A stretch of 64,000 nucleotides of DNA from Athripsodes cinereus. Taxonomy: Eukaryota > Arthropoda > Insecta > Trichoptera > Leptoceridae. The translations under genes and the position numbers were made by a program. The notes beneath the pieces are model-generated. The model saw nothing but the letters and a program-made list of their open reading frames with translations, had not been told where the DNA came from and did not search any database. Below are positions 1 to 11,180 of this stretch, piece after piece (position 1 is the stretch's first letter; each line of letters starts with the position of its first letter). The stretch covers positions 3,100,001 to 3,164,000 of the forward strand of contig OX388306.1 in assembly GCA_947579605.1 (NCBI GenBank). Reading direction: 5' to 3'.

Positions 1-151
1 TAAAATGAAGTGTTACAAAGTAAATGCCGATACAATTAATGAAATCTATTTAAAATCAAAAATGTCTGAAAAATAAATGAAACGCTCAAAAAAAGTTATT
101 ACAAAGTTAAACCGAATTTTTTTATCAACTTAAGGCCAAAAAATGTTTTTA

Positions 152-187
152 CATTCGAAAGCTTCCGCTCTCATCGTCACTCAAATG
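152..187 (-). ncRNA. Hammerhead-like motif, decayed
   Basis: Read on the minus strand, the site shows GTGACGA (one base off the CTGANGA core), a stem II of GAGAGC and GCTTTC closed by a GGAA loop, then GAA. An outer pairing ACATT/AATGT closes the structure. The same layout recurs at a dozen other sites here. Catalysis is unlikely because C3 of the core is replaced. It is probably a relic of a Penelope-type terminal repeat; only one arm is seen. Confidence 0.4.
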
Positions 188-660
188 TAAAGTGCAGAAA
201 GTATGTAGCAGATAGAAAAACAATAAAAACATATTAAACTTTTCCATGAGAGATAAGCTCCCATCGGGCATAATCAACCACAAGATATATATATCCAAAG
301 ACGGATAGAAAATGACAGAAGAAGGAGATGAAGACATTTTGATTTTATTTTTTCAGTGTTTGTTTAACAAGTAACTGAAAAAAAAACTTCATATAAGACA
401 TTTGTAAAATTGACATCATAACAATTCTAAGAATATTACTCAACAAACATCTCACCCGCAAAACCACCAGCTTATGCAAACTCCTTTCAGTAGAAGACAG
501 AAATTGTGTTCTTATACTTACGAATCGTCTTAGGTTGGTTTAAGTGCGTTTAAACCATACTTTGCCGATTGGTAAGCATCGGAACACCATTCCTGTTTTC
601 TACTTAAAAGGAGTTTGCACAGTCTGTTGGTCATGCTGATGAGGTGTCTGTTATTTTTTA
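188..660. other. Unannotated AT-rich stretch
   Basis: No supported ORF, RNA or named repeat was found. The segment ending near 650 repeats the word GGAGTTTGCA seen in opposite sense near 475-485, so an old inverted repeat may be present between about 470 and 620. Confidence 0.3.
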
Positions 661-664
661 TTTC

Positions 665-727
665 TTTATCTATCACTTATACACGGCGTGAGCCTTTTAC
701 ATGTTAAACATATACTTAACAAAAAGA
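665..727 (-). repeat. LINE/SINE-like 3' tail (ACATGTAAAAGGC family)
   Basis: On the minus strand this reads as a conserved 3' end, with TTAACATGTAAAAGGCT followed by a CGCCGTG-type word and an A/T-rich tail. The same tail is seen at 25905-25985 and 44300-44360 (minus) and at 42230-42290 (plus, ending in an AAAT-repeat tail). The parent element is not identified. The minisatellite immediately next to it probably belongs to the same insertion. Confidence 0.5.
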
Positions 728-728
728 A

Positions 729-1316
729 AACAATTTGACAGACAAAAAAAAACGAAATGTACATTAACAGTTGCAGAGTATTTTTCTTAATATCTTCACT
801 CACGCAGGTGAAAAAACCAGTAAAAAGCGATTTGACAGACAAAAAAAACGAAATGTACATTAACAGCTGCAGAGTATTTTCCATAATGTCTTCCTCACGC
901 AGGTGAAAATCCAGTAAAAAGCGATTTGACAGACAAAAAAAATGAAATGTAGGTACATTAACAGGTGCAGAGTATTTTTCTTGATATCTTCACTCACGCA
1001 GGTGAAAAAAACCAGTAAAAAGCGATTTGACAGACAAAAAAAACGAAATGTACATTAACAGCTGCAGAGTATTTTCCATAATGTCTTCCTCACGCAGGTG
1101 AAAATCCAGTAAAAAGCGATTTGACAGACAAAAAAAATGAAATGTAGGTACATTAACAGGTGCAGAGTATTTTTCTTGATATCTTCACTTCACTGAAAAA
1201 AACCAGTAAAAAGCGATTTGACAGACAAAAAAAAACGAAATGTACATTAACAGCTGCAGAGTATTTTTCTTAATATCTTCACTCACGCAGGTGAAAAAAC
1301 CAGTAAAAAGCGAAAA
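729..1316. repeat. Minisatellite, ~97-bp unit, about six copies
   Basis: The landmark GCGATTTGACAGAC recurs at 827, 921, 1022, 1116 and 1213 and in shortened form near 1309, giving periods of 94 to 101 bases. Units alternate between two types: one has TCTTNATATCTTCACT, the other CCATAATGTCTTCCT. This suggests the array grew by duplicating a two-unit block. It directly adjoins a LINE-like 3' tail. A short spurious ORF on the minus strand runs through it and is not a gene. Confidence 0.9.
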
Positions 1317-2047
1317 CTTCGTACAACATCATTACTCTTAATACACTAATCCGTTTAATCTAAGCTTTCCTTCTGCCTAGAAGTAACGACATTTGTCTTA
1401 ATAATATAATAAAACTGAGCACTTCAATACGTTGTTGGTATTGTATTATTTACAAATAAATGTATAAATAAAATCCTCCCTTCTGTGTGTTAATGTTGTC
1501 ATCGTATTATGACTAAGATGATGATAGAAGGAACATAAAACTAGATTACTCTATATTATTATTGTCAGATACATGGAGCAAGTTAATTGAGATCGCTTAA
1601 CGATAGACTATTTTTGTCTGGGCTCACAATTGTGACATGAAACATAAAGAGTCTTAAACAAATAACGACTAAGTACTCAATTAGGGAAACATTTATAAAT
1701 ACATACAGACAAAAAGACAATAGTTAATACGATCGATCAGACTTTTCGATTGGAGAACTATATTTAAACAATGTAACATTGTGCAAAACCTAATCGGAAG
1801 AGGAGAGAAAAGCATCCTAGTGCATTAAATTTTGGCTCCAGGCTGGTTTAAATTGTCACTAACGTTGTATATGGACAGGGTTCACCATATCAGCTATTCT
1901 AACTGTGACGATAAAAGATACGCTAATTGCAGAATACTCAATGCAAACCAAAGATCTAAGCATTTTGTGATAAACGAGATTTTTATTCAGGGTCGAGTAA
2001 GTCTTACATCGAAGATACTATTTGCCCTGAGAAAAGATTTTAGATGA
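1317..2047. other. Unannotated stretch
   Basis: AT-rich sequence with no recognised repeat. A 71-codon open frame at 1832-2047 ends inside the start of the next repeat copy, has no family resemblance I recognise, and is left as chance. Confidence 0.3.
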
Positions 2048-2272
2048 GCCGTGGAGCACCTGATAAAGAATTAACTCCTTTCCGCCAGTTTCTGGGTGCT
2101 GGTAAAAGGCAGGTGTTCGAAAAAATTAAGACATTTTAGTCCCAAATTCAACGATTAAGTTTGCTACCCATCATGTATGTCTTAATTTTTTGTTGAGAGG
2201 ACAGTTTGCATGTTTATTACATGCAGATGATTTGCTGTATTCCTCCACTTGTGAGATATGGCGTAACGATAT
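2048..2272 (+). repeat. Dispersed repeat family DR1, near full-length copy
   Basis: This is a copy of an unclassified ~230-250 bp family that I call DR1. Landmarks in order are GTGGAGCACC, GGTCTCCCACTC (here degraded), GAGTGTCCTGTAAAA, GGTGTTCGAAAAAATTAAG, AATTCAGCGATGAGG, CCTGAATGTCTTAATT, TTGCATGTTTATTACATG, CTGGCTACCCCACTTGTG and TATGCCGTGATG. No terminal inverted repeat, poly(A) or clear Pol III boxes were seen. About 20 copies or fragments occur in the window on both strands. Confidence 0.75.
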
Positions 2273-2324
2273 ACTTGCGAAATTTCGATGTTTTTGTCCG
2301 AAGGTACCTACTTGTTATAAGTCC

Positions 2325-2590
2325 ATTTCAAGATAAATTGAAAAAAAAACACAGTATGTAGTTAACTTCAAAATGACTTTTATGAACTTCGCTTACTAGT
2401 ATTTGGAGACTCGACTCCATCATCAGGCAATTAGTAAAAAGAATTACTCGCAAACCATTCTACTATTTACTTTTTACTAATCGCCTGATGATGGAGTCGA
2501 GAATTTCCAAATACTAGTAAGCGAATTTAATAAAAATCATTTGGAAGTTAATTATATACTGAGTTTTACTTTTATTTATCTTGATGTACT
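2325..2590. mobile_element. Foldback element with hammerhead-like core
   Basis: Two arms of roughly 110 bases are reverse complements around a ~35-base centre. The match includes CTTACTAGTATTTGG against CCAAATACTAGTAAG. Each arm holds an exact CTGATGA core (plus strand 2485-2491), a stem II with GGAG near its base, AAA in place of GAA, then the palindrome TACTAGTA. The layout matches a decayed hammerhead with self-complementary stem III. It is best read as a pair of inverted Penelope-type terminal repeats without the coding part. Confidence 0.65.
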
Positions 2591-3094
2591 AGGAAGTAGA
2601 TCTTATCTTGAAGATTCAATTACCAAAATGCTCATAGTAGCTTTGTAGGAATGTTTATTTCACAAAATTAATTAAACAACCCACAACTTAATATTACATA
2701 TACGATTACATTATATTTATATTTGTGATACACATAACTGCGTAGTACAAGTTGGTGATTAATTATTTACCGAAATGACAATACATAATAACCAAAATAC
2801 GCCCCAAGGTTTGTTAGATAAAATGACAATATAAATCAAAGAAAAGATAGATACGGGTATAGAAAATTAGTAAATTAATGGTGATAATATGATCTCAAAG
2901 ATATAAAACTATTTCCTTGTCCGTTTTATACATGAAAATTTAAATAACAATGCGATACCTGGTGGAAGGGTGTAAGGGAAATTATTGATAGACATCCATA
3001 GGTTAACCCCATGCAGTGGTTTTCTGGATGGGAACCAAGGATTTGATTTGAAATGACTATTGGACGCAGCAATCAAACGAAGAAAATTAACTAC
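2591..3094. other. Unannotated stretch
   Basis: AT-rich sequence. The last ~150 bases (from about 2945) may be a degraded upstream part of the non-LTR remnant that follows, but no frame could be followed with confidence. Confidence 0.25.
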
Positions 3095-3345
3095 TAATGT
3101 AACAATTTCTATTGAGAAGGATCAATTTATTGGAGTCCCCAAGGTGTTCTTTTGGAGTGGATGTGGCGGATCTTAATCATATTGTGTTCGAATGTGAATT
3201 GCTCAAGAAGAGGGATGAATTTGTACGGGAACTTTTGTAGAGAAGGGGTACCTAACCTATGTGCCTGCCGAGTCTTTTGTGTGATCCAACTGCTGAAATG
3301 GTGAGAATTTTGAATGTTTTTTTGGAAATTAATGGTTTTTTGGAA
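3095..3345 (+). pseudogene. Non-LTR retrotransposon C-terminal remnant
   Basis: One frame reads SPRCSFGVDVADLNHIVFEC and continues with ELLKKRDEFVRELL to a stop, then resumes with LPSLLCDPTAEMVRILNVFL in another frame. The Cys...His-x4-Cys spacing and the trailing DPT...V...FL block match the zinc-knuckle end of Jockey/R1/I-type pol proteins. Stops and frame changes show it is dead. Clade is not resolved. Confidence 0.6.
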
Positions 3346-3380
3346 ATATTGATGGATGTAAATTTAAAAAAAATATAAAT

Positions 3381-3992
3381 TCATATTTACACAATTACAC
3401 AATTAGACAGGGTTGGAGGAGATCACAGCAAGATAGGGTCACGAGACAGATGGTGTTATTTAGTTGTATCACTCCATTCACATCTACAGTGTTCGTACAG
3501 CGGCAGTTTGTGTGGATGGCACCTAGACTGTTTAATATCATGCCTCTAAAGATTAGAGAAATCACTGTTTTTGTTGAATTTAAAAGAGCATGTTATGGGT
3601 GGGTGTCTGATCTGCCAATGGAGAGATTGCAGGATATCTTAGGATTTGTTCCATGATTTGTTTTGTGTTTTTGTGTTTTATGTGGGATGATATACTTGTG
3701 TTTTGTATGTGGTGTGGGATTTGTGATGTGTGTGGTTGAGGGATGTGTTGTTTTTTTCTGGTTTTATATGGAGAAATGGTTTGTTTGTGTGTTGTTTCAT
3801 GTATGGACAGTTTGCAGCAGTGTTTTTCTTGTTATGAATGTGATTGTGTTAATATAGGAGATGAAAGCTTTTTGTGATTGTATATATGTTTCAGTATGAT
3901 TGATATGTTTGTGAGATGTTTGCCCTAGAACAGGTTATACCTAGTTGGGCAGCATCAATGAAAATATATATAAAAAAAAATATACTTGAGAC
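3381..3992 (+). pseudogene. Non-LTR retrotransposon 3' end with UTR
   Basis: The frame at 3450-3656 includes FVWMAPRLFNIMPLKIRE followed by an FKRACYGWVSDL-like end. This is the MAxRLWNxLPxxIR...FKRxLxxWL pattern that closes many arthropod LINE pol proteins. A T/G-rich 3' untranslated part follows and ends in a tail with GTTGGGCAGCATCAATG and an A-rich run at about 3960-3990. It is a 5'-truncated copy; the start codon within it is incidental. Confidence 0.6.
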
Positions 3993-4084
3993 TGACCGGG
4001 AACACCATCATTGGTGAAGGTCATAAAAAAAAAACAATTACTAGACATTTAAAAAAAATATACCATAATGACATTTATGTACAA

Positions 4085-4330
4085 AAAGCAGGGTAGCCAG
4101 CAGTCTAACCGCATGCAGTAAACATGCAAGTCGTCCTCTTCATGCCAATAGAAAATAGAACACTCATTCAATAACAAAATAAAACACTCAGGATTGGTGA
4201 TATGTCTCATCGCTGAACTGTAGATGTTAATTGTCTTATGGTAAAGCTTTACGAACACCTGCCTTGAACAGGACACTTAAAAACTTATAAAAAAGAGTTG
4301 TAAGCCTATTCTTTACCAAGGACTCCACAG
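4085..4330 (-). repeat. Dispersed repeat family DR1, near full-length copy
   Basis: On the minus strand the DR1 landmarks are in order: CCTGTTCAAGGCAGGTGTTCG, CAGCGATGAGA, TTGCATGTTTACTGCATG and GCTGGCTACCCTG. The 75-codon minus-strand frame here is a shadow of the repeat and not a gene. The TTCTATTTTCTATTGGCATG segment retains the middle of the family. Confidence 0.75.
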
Positions 4331-4357
4331 GTAAATTTAATTAAGGTACCTAATGAG

Positions 4358-4492
4358 TTAGTTGGAAGATATCGCTTCTGCGATAAGCTCGCCCATTGCA
4401 CGATATAATTTATTTGTATCACATTACTTCATAACTTAGTAATTATGCATGCTTCTTATTGTGCATGTAAGTTTATAATTATTATTTATTAT
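4358..4492 (+). repeat. LINE/SINE tail family T2 (GGAAGATATCG)
   Basis: Starts with TTGGAAGATATCGCTTCTGC, continues with GATAAGCTCGCCCATTG and ends in a TTATTATAAAG-type A/T tail. Related copies lie at 31678-31795, 59095-59230, 60165-60255 (minus) and 62020-62158 (plus). The pattern resembles 3' ends shared by insect RTE-type LINEs and their SINEs; this assignment is from memory of the pattern, not a search. Confidence 0.5.
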
Positions 4493-5055
4493 AAAGCCAA
4501 ATATAGTCTGGTAAAATTTTTGTTTTAATCTATTGTGGTTTAATAGGTATTTCTCTTTCTTATGTAAATAAGGAATGATTAATATGAACATTAACATTGT
4601 ACGCAATGATTGGCATATTTTCTAATGTTCATTCCAATAGACATTGATATAAAGCCCTTATTGGTAATTAATGTATTAATGAAGAAGCGGTTAAGAAATT
4701 GTTCGGATATCAGATAACGATTATTCGACGATATTTCAAGCCGGATAACCGGATTTTTACGGATCACTGTCATGACTGACACGTTTTTCATGCATGCAAA
4801 TAATAGTAAAATATTTTGCTGTTTTGAAACATGGTGAAAACGTTTTGTATTATTTTAAACTACTTCTAAATGCAATAGAAGGTTGGTTCTGTCTTAAGAT
4901 CGCTGGTAATCTGTCCTAGGCAGTTGGTTACGTGACACTAAAGCCCTCTGTGCGAATTTCAAAGTGTCCTGTTGGGTTATATACGAGTTTGTTGACAGCG
5001 ATAGAATCTTAGAGCAGTGGTCTCCTTAGAGTTTCTTCGAATCGACAGATTTCAG
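4493..5055. other. Unannotated stretch
   Basis: AT-rich, rising in GC content after 4860. A 66-codon minus-strand frame at 4591-4791 has no recognisable features. Confidence 0.25.
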
Positions 5056-5059
5056 CGAT

Positions 5060-5400
5060 ACATAGAGGTGCCGTGCCGCTTTGAACCTCGTGAAACTTGA
5101 GGAACAGTTTAAACTTCTCTCTCTTAGAGACTCTCAGCCAATGTGGATCCTTTAGTGAGACAGCGCTTGTTTTTTCTATGAATTCTTCTCGCGTAAGTAT
5201 TTGCGGCCATTTGAATAAGATAATAAAAGTAAAAGACAGAGTCCAGCAATGCTTAGATGTGCCGTGCTACTTTGGGTCTTGTGAATCGTGAGGAACAGTT
5301 TAAAGTTCACTCTCCTTGGGCGCCTCAGCCAATATGGATTCTTTAAGTAAAAAATGTGATAGAATTTGCGGTCATCTGAATAAGATATTAATAGTTAAAA
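5060..5400. repeat. Tandem duplication, ~192-bp period, two copies
   Basis: GTGCCGTGCCGCTTT at about 5069 and GTGCCGTGCTACTTT at about 5260 open two diverged copies. Both continue with GAGGAACAGTTTAAA, CTCAGCCAAT(G/A)TGGAT and then GCGGCCATTTGAATAAGAT or its equivalent. Several substitutions and one deletion separate the copies. No coding frame runs through both. Confidence 0.75.
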
Positions 5401-5744
5401 CACGGATACCGGATATCCATATCTCCTATGAATGGCAGAAAGCTTGATAATATAAAGTATTGTAATAGCACGTTTGATTACGTCATTGTTCTGAAATCGG
5501 ATTAGGAATGAAACGACCTATAATGATTCTAAATACCAAAGATGTGGGGACCGCTGCCGTTATATTATAAACCGAGCTATTCATTCAGGGATTTATATTA
5601 TAATATATAAAACCCGTGTTCGTATCAAATTGTATTAAGGTATATAACTATCTTTATATATTATAATAGTCTGTTTATAAAAATTATCTTTCTTTGTAAG
5701 TCTAACACATACCATATAAAGCTTAGAAAAATAACGTCGGCTTA
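5401..5744. other. Unannotated stretch
   Basis: AT-rich with TATATTATAATATA-type runs; no repeat family recognised. Confidence 0.25.
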
Positions 5745-5820
5745 TTTGGTAGTGCCCCGGACGGGACTTGAACCCGCATTACTACCTTGTCGCGAGGAGT
5801 GCTTTGTCTTTAAAAATATA
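5745..5820 (-). repeat. tRNA-derived SINE head, copy 1
   Basis: On the minus strand the sequence reads GCGGGTTCAAGTCCCG, a good Pol III B-box, preceded by AAGCACTCCTCGCGACAAG and followed by GGGGCACTACCAAATAA. It resembles a tRNA 3' half, but no full cloverleaf with an anticodon arm was found. A second copy of the same head lies at 45068-45150, which argues for a SINE and not a tRNA gene. Confidence 0.65.
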
Positions 5821-6186
5821 AATAGATGTTTCTGGAATCATACCTAACTATTTTATTGTTGATACATCTTTGACTGACCTATAAACCGTTTTTTTTATTT
5901 TTTTGTTTATTGTCTTAAGGGACACAAAAAGTTCAATTTAAAATGTCAACATTCAAATTTCTTCAGTAAACAAACCAATCAAGGTCCCGCAAATTACCAA
6001 AGCGTATGACGAACACGTTGCTAGAACGGTAATAATATATGTACACTTTACCTTAAAAATCAAAAACAAAAAACAAGCCTAGGGTTCAGGGCTAGTGTCT
6101 AATAACATAGGTTTATGAGAAACCTTTTTAAATTGTATACATGGGAAATTATTATCGTCATGATTGTTTTACTCATCCCGTTTCTC

Positions 6187-6198
6187 TTCATCTCTCTC

Positions 6199-6270
<72 letters not shown>
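6187..6270. repeat. C run followed by (CT)n microsatellite
   Basis: A run of about ten C leads into about thirty CT units. The long poly-Ser-Leu and Arg-Glu frames on either strand are translations of this repeat and are not genes. Confidence 0.97.
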
Positions 6271-6273
<3 letters not shown>

Positions 6274-6341
6274 CGGTTCATTGATTGCAATTTGAGGAGA
6301 GCTTGTTTCATTACTAGGTATTACTGCTGTACTCTCATGGT

Positions 6342-6395
6342 ATATGCCACAAGCGAGGTAGTTAGTCGACCAACTGCATGTAACGAACACGCATG
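6342..6395 (-). repeat. DR1 fragment
   Basis: Matches the last part of DR1 on the minus strand: CATGCAGTTGGTCGACTAACTACC-type sequence followed by GCTTGTGGCATAT. Only the 3' quarter is kept. Confidence 0.5.
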
Positions 6396-8379
6396 GGAAT
6401 TCAGGGAAGATGTTAAAATCTTATTCCTGACGTTTTATAAATGCCTACTATTATCAGGAATTTCAGGGAGAATACAGGACGTAAGCAATTCTAAGTTATT
6501 CAATTATCAGTTTTAAAGGGTTGTTTAGTATCTACTAACAGAATTATCAAAATTATATAAATTATTTTTATATCTTTCGCCAAGGATTAATATTTTTAAT
6601 CCCATGGTCGCGGGAAGAGAGAATGCCTTAATTGTTCAGAGTCAAGACAGTCTCATACAAAATTTGTTTTATTTTTGTATCATTGTCACATTTTTAGATA
6701 TTCTTAAAATATTATCAAGCCAAGATTATTGTGTTGTATTAGTGTCAACATACCTATAACTAGTAATAATTATACAGAAATTAATTTAGTACCTAGGTAA
6801 GTCAATTCACAGCTTTACCAAAAAAAAAAACAGTACCTATTTAATTTTTGTTTTTAAAACGAGTAACGACATCTCTCAAATGCTGTTTCAAACATTATGT
6901 CTTCCCCAGTTTTGTTCCCAAAATACAAATCAACTTGGAAATGTATTCGCAAAAGATGTACTTACTTAAACACAAAACAGTCGAGCTTCATATGACTTCG
7001 AATCCAATAAAAATATTCCTCAAACTCCTAAAGTAGAACACTATTCCCATCTTTTGAAATCTACAAAAATCAAAACGGGAAAACTTAGTGATGATTCAAA
7101 CCATTTTTCTGAAATTGTAATTTGGTGTATACCTACCTACTAATGCGTGTAACGTTAGCGGAAAATTCAAATGCTAACTGAAATGAAAATGGATTTGATT
7201 TCGAAAATATTTCATAGATGTCACTGCTGTTCCACTGAAATTTTCTTTTGAACACGTGGCATTTTCTAGACCACGTTTTTCTGACTGAAGTAAGCTCGAT
7301 TAACTATATCATAAGAATATTATGTTTTTCTTCATATTATATTTTAATGGCAATAAAAATGGTAGTGATATGTTACAACGTATTTAAATAGTGGAAATTC
7401 ATTCTTATTTTGTTGCGACATCAAAAATTAACTTGTTTTAGTATATTCACATAAAAAAAAAATTATAAAAATATTACTGAAACATGTTACAAAAACACAC
7501 AAATATTGCAATCATAGAATGACACATGTATGATATTAAACGTTTTTGGATAAGTATTGAAATAACTGTTTTTTTATTAAGAAGGAGCGGAAAACTCATA
7601 TCTTTATTACATAAAGCAGTTAGTGACTTTTATACTTTTGGGAGATGCCATAACTCTTAGGAAAGATGGCATTTTAAAATAAAATATATGTGAATTAAAA
7701 AAAAAGTAAAATTTCAGATGAGATAAAAGCATCAAAATTAAATTACATATTAACGAAAAAATATTCCAAAATAATCGACTTATTTATTGATGTTATCTGA
7801 AAAATTTGAATTAATTTTACAATAAATTCATTCTTACATTTTATACTGTAGGTATTAATATGTAAAAATATAAATTAAGGAATAAGATCAATACGGGTGC
7901 AAGTTGGCACAAAGGGTATAAGTTACTCTGTTTCTTGTCTACTAAATATGTCTTCAACAGATACACAAAATACACGCTTATAAATAGGTGTTGAATAGAT
8001 TGAACACATTTCTATGGTAATTCGACCAACCACAATAATATTACATTATTATACCTAACCCTAATATCATTTGCGTAATGTATTCCATGTTTTCTCCGTC
8101 GACACATTGTTTGTCAATGTAACACAATATGTGTTAATATTACAGTGGTCTACATACATAGATACATTTAAGTCTGTCGTATAATTTAACAACAGTGCCC
8201 CTTGTTCCAGTGAGAAAGTGTTATGTAAATTCATTCATTGGTCGTGTAGTAGCTAGTAATTTCCTTGGATCATAATATTTTCAACGTCACCTTACATAAT
8301 TTACTCCGTTATCCATACCACGTGTTGGATGTGTGTCAAATATTATTTTGAATTTTGTTTTTTTTTTTCATATTGATAT
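6396..8379. other. Long AT-rich stretch without recognised features
   Basis: Two kilobases of A/T-rich sequence. One 62-codon frame (6848-7036) has no recognisable domain. No retroelement tail, TIR or tandem array was seen. Confidence 0.3.
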
Positions 8380-8382
8380 GAT

Positions 8383-8450
8383 TTGTCAAACAATGACCTC
8401 ATAGGTCGAAACCTGGTAACTTATTTAACAAATAAATCGTAGTAAAACCG
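8383..8450 (+). ncRNA. Hammerhead-like motif, core lost
   Basis: Stem II GACCT-CAT-AGGTC is followed by GAA, then ACC-T-GGT-A, which is the stem III and cleavage-site layout of a compact type I hammerhead. The CTGANGA half is missing (CAAACAA in its place). The GTCGAAACCTGGTAAC word recurs on the minus strand at 53011-53028, so the two are members of one family. Confidence 0.4.
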
Positions 8451-9000
8451 AAAACAATTTTGTTTTCATTATATCAATATAATGAAGTTTTGCAAAATCA
8501 ACGTCGACTCAATCAATATGTATTAATTGTTATATTTTGTGAGCATTTTTAGTTAGCGCGGTTTCGGTGGAGCGTCCACCATTAACGAGCGTTTATCTAA
8601 AACTAATTTGCTAGCATGAAAACAAATATAATAAAAATAAAGGGGGAGGGGTAAGTTTTTTTCTTTTGTTATGTATTGGTAGTATTATATATAAGTATAT
8701 TTGTTTTAATTAGGTATATCTCAATGTGACGTGGTTAGATGGAAGAAATCACTTAATACTGATAACGTCGCCACTGCATATCGTCCTTTTTTTTATACTT
8801 TTATTAATAAAAAATATGTCCTTGTATCTTAAATTTTGTATTGTTTTATTTAGTATTTAATTTTTTTTATTAACACTATTACATAACGATGATGTGCAAA
8901 AGGAATAAATAAATACAAAAATAAATTATAAATTGTTAATTACTTCCAGTTTTCTTACTTATCTGATGAAAGCTCGTAGAAAAATAAAAAAGTATTTCAG

Positions 9001-9302
9001 AAGGCCGAGTCAAAACACATTTCGTCGTTACGTTTTCATTCTAATATAAATGACGTTATGAGAAAGTGTCAATTTTATTAAGTATTTTGTATTTTAGCTA
9101 CGAAGGATCCGTGGTTCGATACCAAGTACCGGAAAACTCCCCTTTAACGACACAAGTTTTTAGTAGCATACTGTGAAAGGTGTATAAGGTTGTAATAAAC
9201 AAAACACAGATATATCTATAAAAAAAAATGACACTGCTCGCAACGTCGTCTATAGTCGAACGAAAACTTAACACTAAAATGTGTTTTGACTACGGGCCCA
9301 GG
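9001..9302. mobile_element. Non-autonomous TIR DNA element
   Basis: The ends are inverted repeats: AAGGCC-GAGTCAAAACACATTT on the left and AAAATGTGTTTTGACT-ACGGGCC on the right. The similarity continues for about 60 bases inward on both sides. No transposase frame is present; the 72-codon plus-strand frame starting at 9228 lies in the right TIR and flank. The same TIR family bounds 33261-42403. A target duplication could not be fixed by eye. Confidence 0.6.
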
Positions 9303-9644
9303 AGTCATAGACTCTTATTCAAACCAAAATTGTCTTCACGGGCAGGTCATTCGGCAGGTCTGAAAAACCGGTCGGCTAAAACTGCCATCGTAGGAATATT
9401 TTATACTATCCTCTCTTTGCAGAGCTCCTATGTCATCCAGACTTAACGAAACAACTTTTTTTTCAAGAGAGGTCTCAGAGTTAGCCAGAAAGACTCCATA
9501 TAATGAATATAAATACATATCAACCTTTCTGTGCCATAATAATTATACATACATTCAAAATGTGTAACATACATCGTTGTGTAATTGTAGATTGGCATTC
9601 ACAATAAAGAGAAAAATCTGCATACTTTTACGTAACATGTACGC

Positions 9645-9690
9645 AGTAAGCTGGCTACACCACTTGTGGAATACACTATGCTGGATCATC
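9645..9690 (+). repeat. DR1 3' fragment
   Basis: AAGCTGGCTACACCACTTGTGG plus ATAC matches the end of DR1 only; the rest is lost. Confidence 0.4.
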
Positions 9691-10224
9691 ATAATAATTA
9701 TTGTGAAGAAACAACTTATATACGTTCATAAAAATAAACTAATAATTCAATTGTAGCCTTAAACATTTAAAATAATGGGTATTAATTATTGGAAAGCCAT
9801 TATCGTCCTTCACGAATGAGGTACCTGCCTTAGATTTGAAGTAGGTACACTTGAATAATATTATGTGATTCTCGATACTGTTCATAAGTGGTATTATCAT
9901 TTGTACGTAGGCAGGAAAATCGTAGGATGATTTTATGATATCCAATAAGGGTGGGCGTGTGGATGGTATTGTGTTATGTAACTATCTATTCTTTTGGATA
10001 ATTAAATTTTGATATTCGGCCTATCCCAAAAGAGAAGCAACGCCAGGGAATAGGATTTCAGATGAGTTTTAGATGAAAAATGAAACACAATTTACTTTGA
10101 CTAGTCTCCAATGTCTTTCAGGTGGACACTTATTATAAGCGAGTTTTCATTAGAAACTAAATTATGCCAAAAATGCTGAATTACTAAACCATTTTGGTAC
10201 CGTCGAATACCGAGAAATTGTATG
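9691..10224. other. Unannotated stretch
   Basis: AT-rich; the small minus-strand frame at 9739-9945 has no recognisable domain. Confidence 0.25.
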
Positions 10225-10330
10225 AGTGCAGAAGAAGCGAAAGTAGTATGTTAGATTAGAATAGATCTATAAAGCGTTCCGTTACTCTGCCTACCCCACT
10301 TGGAATACGGCGTGAGGATATTATGTAAAT
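10225..10330 (+). pseudogene. Possible LINE C-terminal remnant
   Basis: The segment ends in CTCTGCCTACCCCACTTGG, the same landmark that closes the longer remnants at 18668-18925 and 36835-37075. Only this short piece is alignable by eye, so the assignment is weak. Confidence 0.3.
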
Positions 10331-10884
10331 TCTCTTCTAACAGTACCTAGTTGTAATCAGAAAGTTAAAGAAAATTGTCTGATGTCAATATCTTAAGGTT
10401 CTATATAAGACGTGTGACGTTTTACTACATATATTTCTTCCCTCAATTTCGTCTCAGAACCCAGTAGCAAACAGTTAGCTACTTATTTAATAGGTTAGTG
10501 AAAACGCAATCCCTCACCTAATATATTACGTGAGGTGAGCTCACAATGGCCTAATGCATCTTGTGTGGTTGGATTTTCAAATGGTTTTGCAATAAGTCTG
10601 ATTCCATTTTCTGACTTGACCTGCTTTCTTATTTTCTATGCCTGTACCTTATCTGAACTTCGGCCAAATTAATGTACTTACTCAAAAAGTTTAATATATT
10701 TGCATGCCTTTTGTGATCTTAACGTAAATTTTTACATTTATTTTATGCACCACATATTCAAAGGCAGCAAGAACAGAACTTGTGTCTGAAGCAAACTTCA
10801 CCATGAATGAATTGTGGTGTTATCACTAGTAAAAATATGAATAATATCTCTAGCAATCAGTTACAGGAAGAGAAAGTTGGATAT
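10331..10884. other. Unannotated stretch
   Basis: No supported feature seen. Confidence 0.25.
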
Positions 10885-11180
10885 TTTTTTTTTATTTTTT
10901 TTTATTTATTTTATTTTATTCATCATTATTACAAAACACATGGACAGAAATAATACACACAATCACAAATCAAAGACAATGCACTATCCTACTCAACCCG
11001 CACTCATTATCCAACCCCTAGCTATATAATACCAAGCCCACAAGTTTGTCATTTATTACAAAAGTTATACAAACAATGAAAAAAAGAAAAACAACAAGAC
11101 ACCAATCCGACATGCATAACAGGCAGCCAAAACAGATAATGTGACTGAGCGTGCGCGCCGGTCTTCTTCGCGCTTCATAT
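10885..11180 (-). repeat. Probable retroelement 3' end
   Basis: Read on the minus strand, a moderately GC-rich segment ends in ATGAATAAAATAAAAT and then a long A-rich tail. An AATAAA signal next to a poly(A)-like run is what a retroposed 3' end looks like. No coding part is recognisable upstream. Confidence 0.35.

Noticed and set aside
700..1316. CRISPR-like array
   Set aside because: Units are contiguous ~97-bp repeats without unique spacers, in a eukaryotic context.
6115..6516. 133-codon frame with Ser-Leu repeats and its Arg-Glu antisense partner
   Set aside because: Both are translations of the (CT)n microsatellite; flanks lack coding character.
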